Shown here: positions 24,584 through 34,871 of the stretch, one piece after another
How positions within the stretch are numbered: the first letter of the stretch is position 1
How the letters are laid out: each line of letters opens with the position of its first letter
Assembly (NCBI GenBank): GCA_009760855.2
Contig: WPIO01000223.1
Coordinates: forward strand, 89,501 to 153,500
Reading direction: 5' to 3'
Source of the DNA: Cristatella mucedo
Lineage: Eukaryota > Bryozoa > Phylactolaemata > Cristatellidae
Length of the DNA stretch: 64,000 bases
Made by a program: the position numbers and the translations under genes
The notes under the pieces: generated by a model
The model's database searches: none
Told to the model about the DNA's origin: nothing
The model's input: the letters and a program-made list of their open reading frames with translations, nothing else

Positions 24584-27500
24584 ATGTCAGAGAAGCTGTT
24601 CTTGAAGCAGCTAGCAGCACAAGTCCGAAGCGGCGATGGCGAAGAAAGGTACGTGCCCCAGCAGTGCATCTGCTTCAACCTGGTCCGCAGTGAAATCGGC
24701 CTCAGGCAGTGGAGCAATCATGAGCACCGTCTGCAGTTACAAGATTCGTAGATTGAAATCGCGTCGTCTGATTCTAATTGTGCGTGAGCGTGTGTGCGAG
24801 TCTGCTTACACGTTCATTTTGCAATGCAGCCGGCTGCTGTGTGTTTCGGCTCATCCCAGACTGACCTAGTAAATGATCGTACACAGTTGTCTCCGACGAC
24901 GGTCTCATTTTTTATGACTGTAGGCCCAGCAAGCTGCAGCTGGATGTGGACCTATTTCAGAATAAGGTAAGCAAGTGCTTTCGGCTCTGCTCAGTAGGTT
25001 TGCCGGTTCGACGCATTATTGACTCAGACGCATTTTTCCGTGCAGCAACTTGTGGTGCAGTTAACCGACGAACAAGACCTGGAGTTTTTGTACATGCTCA
25101 AGATAGATGAAGAATACTTCCAAAAGTAAGAATCGTTTTGCCGCCACTTCGGCTATTTTCCCTTATCTTCCGTCATGAACTCGAACATCGAGAATGTAAC
25201 GACTGGCTTGCTACCATTGTTACCAAGGTACTAGCGCCAGGGTCAGAATGACGGATCGCTCTGAGCCTGATCGTGCCTTCAGCTTCGGATGTAGCGAGTT
25301 TTTGAACTCTCCATTCATCAGCCGACTGAAGAAATACATCTCCTTGAAGAAAGACCCCACCGTGAATGCCTCTCAGTGCATAGAAGCTGAGGCATTCGAA
25401 TACTAGTTTCTCAATATAGTATCGCAGTAGTATCTTTGGTGTGGCACCATTATGTGGACTACTTAACTCCTATAAAGAAGCTATCGAGGCGAGCAGGCAA
25501 ACCCAGGTTCTACTTTCTTCTTGTGCCAATTTGAGCTGACACTGAGCAGGCTACCATGGTCGTTCTCATGCATGTTGACACAGTTCATGTTACTACTAAT
25601 CACGTGGTCGTGCTTCCTTTACAGCATACGCAAAGTGACCAGCAAGAGATTAAGTTCTCTGAGGCTGCTATACAAATGTATTATTGTTATCGTTTGATTT
25701 TATTGTTGTTGGTATTCATTTTCTCTGGTAGTCGACCTGACTTACTGGAATTTTTTCTACTAGATATCAAGTAGCACGGTAAGAATGGCGAAACGAATGT
25801 ATTTCTGTGACTCTCAGTTGATAAACTACTATTTGGATGCCGATGCATCTATTCCGACTCTGAAAGTGAGGCGCGTGTTCTTGTCTGAGCTGCCGTATTT
25901 AGAAACCTGTTTTATGCTGCTACTATCAGACGTACTGAGAATCAATGCCACCACACATCCTAGCTAGTGATTGTTCTCGCTGATTGTGGTTTTTTCTTCC
26001 ACCAACGGACTTCAAGCTGCTTTAGTCTTTCTTTGCTGCAACTTAGTTGTTAGGCCCTGCTATCTAGTATCTAGCATAGAAAAGCTGAAATTTTTTGGAA
26101 ACGAGTGTGCAACAGCCGAGTGTCTTTTTGTACCCTGCTTCGACCGTGACCCTTTGACCCTGCTTTTCCTTCTGGATAGCTAATAGTTTAAGGATGCTTT
26201 CTTTGCTTAGCCTCCAGGTCTTCGTGCGAATTCCTGAATTCTGTATTGTCGAAGTGCACACTTTTACTGTGGGCTAATCCCAGGTCCGAGTTATATTGCA
26301 GCATGTATAGCTGATAGTGGTCGTGCCATTGTCTGAGCTTTGTTACCCCATCTTTTAAAAATCCACCCTAGCTGGAAATAGAGAATGCCGAATCTCTCAT
26401 CTTGCAAAGAACCAGAGTTCTCTGAGCTCAAGTTTTGTTGTCATTGACTTACTGCCCTGGAGCCGTTGGCTTACTTATTTCTCGAGATCGCACGTATTGT
26501 CAGTGTGAGGGGAGGCTCATGCATGTAGATTAAGGGTGCACTAGCTAGACTGCCTGTCAAATAACTCCAAAGCGTTCTTTCTTTGCGGCATCTCTAAGCT
26601 GGCTGCTCTCTGACAGAGCAGACCCAGCATGTCGCCTGATCAGTATAACACGTGATGTTAGCACGTGTCTGCCGGCAGTACGCTGAGTACTGCAGCAGTC
26701 AGCCTGGTGTGCATGCCCAATCCGCCGCAGCTGCTTCGTTAATGATAATGAAAATTGTGATTATGCATATTTGTCAAACACCCTGTAGCGTAAGTGGCCG
26801 TTGCACATTCCTCGTGTTGCCAATGCAAAGCACTGCGAGCTCTTGCACGCAAGCTACTTGGCATGCAAGCAGTGGCCGCTCACCAGAGTCGACCGACTTG
26901 TTGCAGCCTGAAAGTACAGCAAGGAATTTTCATCGACTTCTCCTGGTTCCCGCAGATGTTCGTCGAGCTTCTGCAGCTGTGCCTTTGCGAAGAGGCCAAG
27001 GACGTACCTAAGTACTGTCTCTCACTTTTTACTCTGGCTGCCGAGCAGGCGATCGCCAGGCCGCGGTGTGAGCTTTGTGACACTTTGTGAAGCTGCATGC
27101 CGCATGTGCTTGCCTGTTTAGCTGCCGCCCGGGCACGTGACTGCTGCCAGAGCCAGGCGTGCTACTCACGAAGCACTGTTGTGCTTGCTCGCAGCTTGAG
27201 TCCGGCACCGTATCTCTATGGTTCGGCCAGTTCTGGGTTTCAGCTGCCTGCCGTCACAAGCTGCTTCGTTCTAGATTAATTGCTATAATAATAATAATAA
27301 TAATAAGAAATAATTTATAGCGCCCTCAGAGAACTCAATGTCTTTCAGGTATGAAGTTCGGCTGGTCGTGTCCGGCTGCAATGGAGCAGACTTGAGCATC
27401 GTCGAAACGAATACGTCCAAACGTGTTTGGTTGCTGAAATTCGAACGCGGCACCGACGCCGAAATAAAGAAGCACCTGGCCGACGGCCTTCGCACAGCCA

Positions 27501-28294
27501 AGGCAAGAGCTGCTGCTGCTGCTGCTGTTTTCGTGTGCGTCCATCCCAAACTACCCTGCTGTCACTTGGCTAGGTAGACCCGACACTCGATGCCCCGATA
27601 CAAGATACTGCTTCGCACGCCGGCATGCTGCTGTTTGACCTGCTGCGTCTCGGGTGTGTATGTTTCTATATGATGCTCGTTTCGTTTTGAGCATTGTAAG
27701 TGGTCTCATCGTGCTGCACCAGCTTCAACGGCTGTAGCTTGCAGCCCCCCCGAAGACGAATCGGTCTCCTGAGATGTGTGCACATTTATCTCTCCTCTCT
27801 CATTTTTAAGGGCAAAATCACCGAGCTCGAGTCGACGCTGCTGTCTACCGAGAGCGGACTGGGTGCTGCTCTCAAGCAAACCAAAGAGGTCGGTCGCTGC
27901 AGCGCGACTCTGTGCCATCTCGTGTGCAGCGGCAGCAGCAGCCTGGGCGGTGGAAGGAGGCCGGGCTCGTCTTGCTGCAGGCTGCTTATTGGCTGGCAGT
28001 GGCCAATGGCTGCCGTCGGCCCGACTCATGCTGCAATGCACCAGCCTGGCCTGTAGGCGCACCCTGAGCAGCTGCTGCTGTTGAGCTGCCTCGCGATGAC
28101 TTCCCTGCCGTTGCAGCAGCTCTGGTTCGGCAGCTGTAGCAGAGCTGCTTGGGCCTGTTGCCACGTGCCGACGATGTGCGCTTCAGCTGCTGGCGTCGAG
28201 GACGGCCGAGCTCGAAAAGCTGAGCCTCGAACTCAAGGAGGTCAAGGCCGCTCACGTGCAGGAGCTGGCAGAGGAGCGGCAGAGGTCGCTCAAG
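24584..28294 (+). CDS. SASS6: SAS-6 centriolar cartwheel protein, copy 2 (exons 1-7 recognised)
   Basis: Exons: 24584-24648, 24924-24966, 25046-25125, 26907-27011, 27349-27502, 27811-27888 and 28187-28294, all joining in phase. SAS-6 self-assembles into the ninefold centriole cartwheel. Exons 1-5 give the globular head (LFLKQLAAQVRSGDG, then VVQLTDEQDLEFLY, LKVQQGIFIDFSWFPQ, VETNTSKRVWLLKFE and DAEIKKHLADGL). Exons 6 and 7 are charged heptad-like coiled coil (ITELESTLLSTE; LEKLSLELKEVKAAHVQELA). The start is chosen because it aligns with the N-terminus of animal SAS-6. Exon 5 ends in AAG then GCAAGA, a GC-AG type donor, and the exon 6 donor GTCGGT is weak. Further coiled-coil and C-terminal exons are not found: a possible next exon at about 28,639 reads only RLHEQLRMY before a stop. 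Exon 2 is six codons shorter than in copy 1. The gene may be 3'-incomplete here. Confidence 0.82.
25563..25690 (+). mobile_element. LINE family B-like tail in SAS-6 intron 3 (copy 2)
   Basis: This is the same relic as 1,968-2,095 of copy 1, with TCATGCATGTTGACACAGTT, ACAGCATACGCAAA, the GAGATTAAGTTCTCTGAGGC loop and an ATTATTG end. Shared position in both copies shows that it predates the duplication. Confidence 0.65.
27287..27348 (-). mobile_element. LINE/SINE tail providing the SAS-6 exon 5 acceptor (copy 2)
   Basis: A shorter (AAT)n run than in copy 1 is followed by TTTATAGCGCCCTCAGAGAA and CTCAATGTCTTTCAG. Exon 5 begins at the next base. The tail's pyrimidine-rich TCTTT and its AG supply the acceptor. 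Confidence 0.7.
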
Positions 28295-28639
28295 GTGAGC
28301 CGCTCTCGGAAATGCGATGCCGTGGTTGGCGCCTGTAAAGCTGCCTCGACAGTCGGGAGCTGGCGCCGACTAAACTGTCAAGCTTGCTCCAACTCAGTTG
28401 CACTTTCAGTTCGGCACACAGCACCGCGTCATTCACTACCCACCTGCCCATCTACCCCCCCCCCTGTCCGAGGCTTGAGCTGTTGATGCAGCCGTATCTT
28501 GAGTGCAGAGAGGAGAGGGAGAGAAAGTGGCAAGAGAATGAAAGTGGCCTGACAGTGCCTGTGGTCTTTACATGGATCAGAACCTGAAGGGTAGTACTGG
28601 TCTATCTAGTACCAGTCTGTGTTGTCTTCGTCTTTTAGA

Positions 28640-29216
28640 AAGGTTGCACGAGCAACTGCGAATGTATTAATTGTGAGAATCTCATTAGGCGTAAAGGAGA
28701 GCAGACGTCTACGTCAGACAATAGGTCTAAAGGAGAGGAGCCGGCTGCTGTCAATGCGCTGCCATCACAAATCGACGGTTGATCTCCAGGCTGCTAATGT
28801 GCAAAAAGGTATGCAAGAACTAATGTCGGCAGCTGCTGCCCTCTGGCGTCGGTTTAATGTGGCTCTGGCTGCTGCCTGTGGCATGGAGGGGATGCATTTC
28901 TACTGTCTCTCATCCGGTCAGCTATCCTCAGATTGTGGGACTATGCTCGTCGATGTATGCATGTCTTTAGGATGGTGATATGTAATGCAAGAACTCTAGC
29001 TGCAGGCCCGCATTACCTCATGTGCCACTCGGGTTCAGTTGGGCTGTTGCCTTCGCAATTGCCCGCGGGACAGTACCCGAGATGGACCGGCTGAATGGAC
29101 CAGCTGTAGTTAAAGCCTGATCTAGCCCCGTGTGACTGACTGTAAGACGTTAAGTGCCTAGAAAGAGATCGAGTTCTCTAAGGCGCTTTTTAAATGTGTC
29201 ACTATTATCATTATTA
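28640..29216 (+). mobile_element. Retroelement relic with family-B-like tail (copy 2)
   Basis: Counterpart of 6,327-6,870. The distal 28,810-29,140 part is near-identical to copy 1, and it ends in GTGCCTAGAAAGAGATCGAG with a TCTAAGGCGC loop and a TATTATCATTATTA tail. No conserved open frame. Confidence 0.5.
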
Positions 29217-30387
29217 AGATGAACCGCCAGCATGTCTATTTCTATTTCTAGCTAAGCGGCCTGGGAATCACAGAGGCCCAGCCGACAGACCTGTGACAAA
29301 CTTGAGAATAGCCACACAATAACGAGTTCACGAGCAGCAGCATACTGCTGGTACACGTACTAATGAGAACCACCAAGCATTTATATAGCATCCGTAGAGA
29401 ATTAGAGCTCTCTGTAGGCACTTTGCATATGCTAGAAAGGAAGCATGTAAATCGATTAGTGAAACGCAATGCCGTTTGTGACTTCCCTCCACTACAATGA
29501 CAGAGAAGTTTTTCCCGATTTGGGATGCTGCTTTGAATCTATGTGACCTTGTTAGCAGTCGTATTTTTTCCCTTTTGAGCTCGAGATTTAGCTGCTTTTT
29601 TGCCGGGCATCCAAGAAAATTCTCTGATTACCCGAACGAATTTACAGCCACTTCTGCAGCGGCCACTACTGCACGGACGTTTTTGCGTCTAAGTAGGTGT
29701 TGAAGTCGTCAAAACTTCCTCTCCAAGTTCTAAAATGATAACAAAAATTTGACTTTTGAACCAATTTTTTTTAGGAACTTGTTTGCTATTTGGCCTTAAC
29801 TGAAACGATAGGCTCAGTCACACAATTTCAGTCGGCTTTATTGACCATTAGGAGCGTTGAAGCTCATAGCCTCTGTAACTCTTGATTAGGCTAGGGGTCA
29901 GGCTACAAGGTTACAGTGTTAAGACCGTTCAGCCACAAACAGTGCCGTTTGTCGGTATCCCTTCCTGTCCACGAAGATTTCGGGGGGGTACTCTTGCACA
30001 TTGCAAGCTTCCTCCAGTGTCGAGTCTGTTGTCGTAGTTATTGCAGTCTAAATTGTTCTCCTCGTGGCGTGGACCCAGTTTCAGATTAGCTATCACTCAA
30101 CGGGGAGGGAGCCGGGAACTCAGCGTGTGACCTCATATAACTGTGAGACTGGCCGTCTTCGCGGTTTGTTCTTTGACTCCATTATTTAATTATTTGCACT
30201 CCCGTCGTTTATATTAGCTATGTGCGTCGATGCACGCTGTGCATTCCACGTGAACGTGATCTGCCTTGCATCAGCCACCTTGCTCGGTCGTCTCTTGCTG
30301 CTGCTGCTGCTTTTCTACTCGCTGCAACTCGTCTTTGTTGCAGACGGCCGCTGGAGCTAGAACCCGAGGAGTTCACACCAGATCATC
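29217..30387. other. No recognised gene; shared duplication sequence
   Basis: Collinear with 6,871-7,990 of copy 1. After TTTGTTGCAG at about 30,345 copy 2 carries an exon-like stretch reading LELEPEEF that resembles the LKLEPEEH stretch at about 31,320. It may be an internal duplication. Confidence 0.4.
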
Positions 30388-30443
30388 CATCTGCAGGCAC
30401 GAGTCATCACCAGATCTCTGGTGATGACTCGTGCCTGCAGATG
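30388..30443. repeat. Perfect 56-nt palindrome
   Basis: CATCTGCAGGCACGAGTC at the left is mirrored exactly by GACTCGTGCCTGCAGATG at the right. The arms are 27 nt with a 2-nt centre (TC) and no mismatch. It lies in a region where copy 1 has different sequence. Confidence 0.95.
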
Positions 30444-30559
30444 ACTGCAGAGCAATACCATGCAGTCGATCCTTCCTTTACGAACACTTTGAAGGACAAC
30501 AGTAAAACAAGAGAAAAATGTAATAATTGTTACTATTTGTGCTGAGTAAAATTAAGAAA

Positions 30560-32292
30560 TTGGAATAATGCAATAATTTAATTTTTTAGTTCCAATAGAG
30601 AACTAAATATCTATCAAGGCGCTTCAACGTATACTGCAGTGCTCAAGCCCCCCCCCCCCATTCCACCTCGGCCGTCAAAGGCAAGCACCTTGACGTCAGT
30701 CGTCAAAAGCGAATTCCTTGACTCGTGGGCCAAATCAGACCCAGTGCAGCTGTAGAAATTCGTCTACGTCGATAGCAGCATAGTAGCTAAATGCCGTTGG
30801 AGTCAGGAAACACACTTCGGCACTCATCCATTGGCTGAGCTGGCTGAGTAAGGGAGAACTTGGATGAAGTTGTCGGGTGCAAAGATCATTCTTGCGGCCT
30901 CGTTGACAACTAATTACAGCTCTCCGTCAAAGGCCGCGATAGCTGAGGGCAGCAACAATATCTCAGCCCAGCCAGCCGACAGAGAGAATAAAGAGCCAGT
31001 AAGACTTGCAGCAAGCAATTTCTAATAAGTTGCCGCTAATAACTAATAGAGCAACTTTCGTGACTGGCCGTGAAAGCTGTCTTCTGATTAAAGGTATACA
31101 AAACATAGATCGCCAAAGATGAAATCCAGATTCTGAACGACGGTTAATCGTCTCACGAACATTCTACTGATTAAAAGCTCACAGACGTTGTCTAGTTACA
31201 AGCTGGCAATACAAACCACGATGCTTTCAGTTTTCGCCATCGTTGTGTTTTATAACGTTATCCTACGCCCACGACCTCGAGTGCAAGCGAATGAAGAATT
31301 ACGCCGTCGGCAGCTGAAACTAGAACCCGAGGAGCACTCTGGCGATTGCACAGCGAGCGGCTGATTGCAAAGCCATACCATGCAGTCGATCCTTTTTTTA
31401 CAAGAGAGATATGTCCTAAGTAAGATAAACAAAACAAGTTAAACAAAAGAGTTGGACAACTGAGGCAGGAAAGTTGAGTGCCACTTGAAGCTGCACACCT
31501 TAGAGCTACAGAGCTAAATCTTCGCAGGTCTTTTGTAAGAATGGTAATACGAGAAGCGAGGTCCTCCTATTTCAGCAAGTATCGCGTTACAGGTAAGTAA
31601 TTTTAACTCAATTGTGAAACGATTGAAATCTATTTGAAACGGCAAAGATTTGGTCGAACCTTGACTTTATCTAGTGGTTCGCATTTATACCGATTAATGA
31701 TCACAGATTACTGGCCAGTTATGTTTACTGTTGCAAGTTACTGCTGGCTGACTCCACAAAAGCTTGTATGCATTCTCAGGGTAATGTCTGCCCGGCACGT
31801 CATACATATGATTCATAAAATGTTTAAGCTTTCTGGATACAGTTAGCAGTGAACTGTCTAATGGGAAGTTCAATCCAGAAAGCATCAGATATCAGGTTGA
31901 CAGGCCAAAGTCTTGACTTGACCAGCAAAGCCTATACTAGTTTTGCTCCTGTTCAAAACTCATCGTCATCTATCAGCAGCTCCTGCAGGGAGCAGCATGC
32001 TACAACTATTGAGCCACTCGGCTCGCGTTGAGCCCTTCCTATCTCACCGCGTTGCGCCCTAAATTTTAGCCTGGCTGGCGCCGTGCTGTAAAAGTATCAG
32101 GATTTGCCGTACAAAACCTATTACATCGTTGCTGGTGCCCACGAGATTGCAAATTTTTCTGGTAAAATGTCTATCCACACTAAAAATAATTGACTATTTT
32201 TATGGCACGACAAGAGCCAATGTCCTGAGAAATTATGCAAAGTGCCGCCAGCGGTTTGTAGAATTTGAGTAATTTAGCTTAACCCCCATACA
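30560..32292. other. No recognised gene; SINE relic and duplicated sequence
   Basis: 30,560-30,760 is the twin of the SINE relic at 8,690-8,900. 30,760-31,480 matches 8,900-9,600. 31,500-31,670 matches 11,140-11,290. 31,950-32,292 matches 11,530-11,837. The private 31,670-31,950 has only short chance frames. Confidence 0.45.
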
Positions 32293-32573
32293 GTAGGCAA
32301 TGTATCGCCGTCTGTAACCCCACAAAGCCACCAAGACTATGTGGGTGCAACGCAGGAGAGAGTTTTGTATAGCGCACTCACAGCCTGAGTGGCTTTTGGT
32401 ACACATTCGGTAGCCAACATGCTACAGCTCACGAAACAAAGAAAAAGTGCGAAGCATAGCTGAGTCAGGAGAGCAGTTGAGGTAGTGAGTAGAATGGAAG
32501 TAGCAGCTCAGGACGGCTGGAAACGATGTGCTATAGTAGGCAGCAGGAGAGTAATTGTCGTTGAGTAAGGTAG
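32293..32573 (-). mobile_element. LINE family A 3' fragment (copy 2)
   Basis: Twin of 11,838-12,125 with the same truncation point and GTTGAGTAAGG 5' junction, so it was inherited through the duplication. Confidence 0.75.
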
Positions 32574-33179
32574 ACACGGTCATGGCCGGACCTGTTTCAC
32601 TAGTCCGACGGTCTATGTCGAAGCACATTGTGCACTGTCGCTGCTCGGATCCACTGCATGCGGAGGAGGCCGAAACCTTGGCCTACGAGTGCTGCTCCGG
32701 CCTTCCGTGGCCTGTGGGGACCACTTTGGCAGTCGTTACAATTACGAGGTTACGTGCTTGGCCCACGTTTCCCACAATGTATGCTCTACCGCTTGCCGAT
32801 TTAATCGCCAAGCACAATCTAGGCTCACATTACTCAGCAGATGACAAACAGCCACGCCCGTACATTGATTGTCTTCCAACACGGAAATCTCACTCACTTC
32901 CGTATCGGTGCGTGTTGCATATATTCGTACTCGAATGTCAACAACATTTCTCAAATTTAACGCTAATTTAACCAATTCACTGTTAGCTAGAGTGCTTAGC
33001 GGAAGCCATCCGCTGGCCCATGTATTGAATAGCTACACGGTTTTATTATCAACAAGATAAATTTCCCCAGTAGATAGGATGTGATTTAGTTCTCTGGGTG
33101 CTCTGTGTAAATTAATACATGCTGTACGCCATGTTAATTATTAAATGCCGTATGCAAAATTCCTAGTATTACATATTTG

Positions 33180-33210
<31 letters not shown>

Positions 33211-33398
33211 GATCGTACTATATTATGAATTTACTAAAATTATACTGCACGTCATGGCTGATGCTGGACGCCTGCGACCCGAGTGTTTCACGAGAACAAG
33301 TAGGAGCGTAGTGTAGCGTTTATGGCCGCACAGGTTTCGTGCACACGGCGAATACAATCGCTGGGGATGGCCTCAGCAGCTTCACTTCGTTAAGACGG

Positions 33399-33624
<226 letters not shown>

Positions 33625-33914
33625 GATCGCGTCCGAACGGGCAGGCCCGTCAGCGGTAATAATAATGACAATATTAATAATGATTCACTTGATAAAGCGC
33701 CCTCGGAAACTCAATCTCTTTCTAGGGAATTCACATTTGTTGCAAAAGAAGCACGATCGAATGGTCAATGGTAGCATGCTCAATAAACATCAATATTATC
33801 ATAGTTAGGGGTGACATGCGCAGGCTCAGCATGCGGGGCCGTATTCCCTCCGAAAGAGTGCTTTTGCTGTTGACAGTGTGAGAGGAGTGTGGAGATACAA
33901 CTGAGCTAGACGCC

Positions 33915-34258
33915 CACTCATACCCTAAGCAGCTTGCGGTACGCATCCGGTAGCCAACAGACTTCGTCTCACGCAACAAAGAGAATGTGGGAAGCATAGC
34001 AGAGTCAGGAGAGCAGTTGAGGTACTGAGTCTAGTTAGAAGTCTATGTAGAAGTCCAGTTAAAAATTAGCATAGAAGTAGCAGCTCAGGACCCCCGAAAA
34101 GGATGTGCCATAGTCGGCAGTAGGATAGTAGTTGTCTTTCCGTAAGAATTGTGGAAGCGAGTTCCATATTCTAGGACTTGCAGAGCTAAAGCTTCTGTCG
34201 CCAACTGTCTTTAAGCGGAGGAATGGGACAGCTAATTTATTTTCCACACAGGACAAGT
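33915..34258 (-). mobile_element. LINE family A 3' fragment, tail missing
   Basis: Twin of 15,062-15,465, with the same TAGTCTA-type expansion near 34,035. The terminal ATGTAATG tail is missing because of the deletion that joins 33,910 to it. Confidence 0.75.
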
Positions 34259-34699
34259 AAGCGTAGTCGACGCGAGATCATTGCCCGTTAGGGTACCTAC
34301 AGTGTCACGATCAAGTTGTAATATTCCCAACCGCGCGTCGCTAAGCCGACCTTGTAAGGTTAAGGGAGGAGCCGGCGAGCTCCGAGTTCGTTGACCCTAT
34401 GCTACCTAGAGTGGTTTGATTTGGCAGGAACCATGAGCTCAAAACGACGCCGCAAAGTTTTGCGTTGCCTGCGAGAACCTGGGAGACGCATCCAAACTTG
34501 ACCGCAAGTCCACCAGGAGCGCACCTGGTCAGGTTGGGTAGTGCGTTCGGATTACCGCTTGGGGGCACTCGACGAGTTCGCATACTGCCAGCGTTTGTCG
34601 CGACGCTCCGTCATGCCGTGCCGCCACGGCGGTCCCTGGCCGTAACCACCTGCATTCCTCTCCCTTCTTCTTCCGACCCCACGTGGGCTCTCGTCGCCA
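34259..34699. other. Left flank of the Polinton target unit
   Basis: Matches 15,466-15,918 base for base with minor changes, up to the Polinton junction. No gene. Confidence 0.8.
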
Positions 34700-34705
34700 G
34701 CGATG
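34700..34705. repeat. Polinton target-site duplication, left
   Basis: GCGATG. The right partner is GCGGTG at 58,466-58,471, with one mismatch. The unoccupied paralogous site at 15,919-15,924 is GCGATG followed by the same CTGCGTCCGC that follows the right partner. Six bases is the length known for Polintons. Confidence 0.88.
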
Positions 34706-34824
34706 GTGATTGGAATTTTCCCTTTTACGACATCGTCAAATTTTTCTCCAACCTCGGTTCCACCATCGGTCGTCAAAAAATTTCCCGATATCGTAAAAGG
34801 AAAAATTCTATCATCACTAAATTA
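34706..34824 (+). repeat. Polinton terminal inverted repeat, left
   Basis: GGAATTTTCCCTTTTAC near the edge, then CTCCAACCTCGGTTCCACCA, through TTCTATCATCACTAAATT. It pairs with the reverse complement of 58,350-58,465 with a few mismatches and a 3-nt indel. Confidence 0.93.
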
Positions 34825-34857
34825 AAATCGACATTAATTAGCATGAATATTTTTACC

Positions 34858-34871
34858 TTATATAGCAAATG
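34858..34871 (+). promoter_or_regulatory. TATATAG-start motif before pPolB
   Basis: TTATATAGCAAATG places the TATA-like block directly at the first ATG of the polymerase, 34 nt inside the left inverted repeat boundary. It matches the motif seen before most genes of this element. Confidence 0.6.

Noticed and set aside
27776..28338. Several GC-rich overlapping frames on both strands
   Set aside because: They shadow the SAS-6 coiled-coil exons 27,811-27,888 and 28,187-28,294. Only the splice-bounded frame resembles SAS-6.
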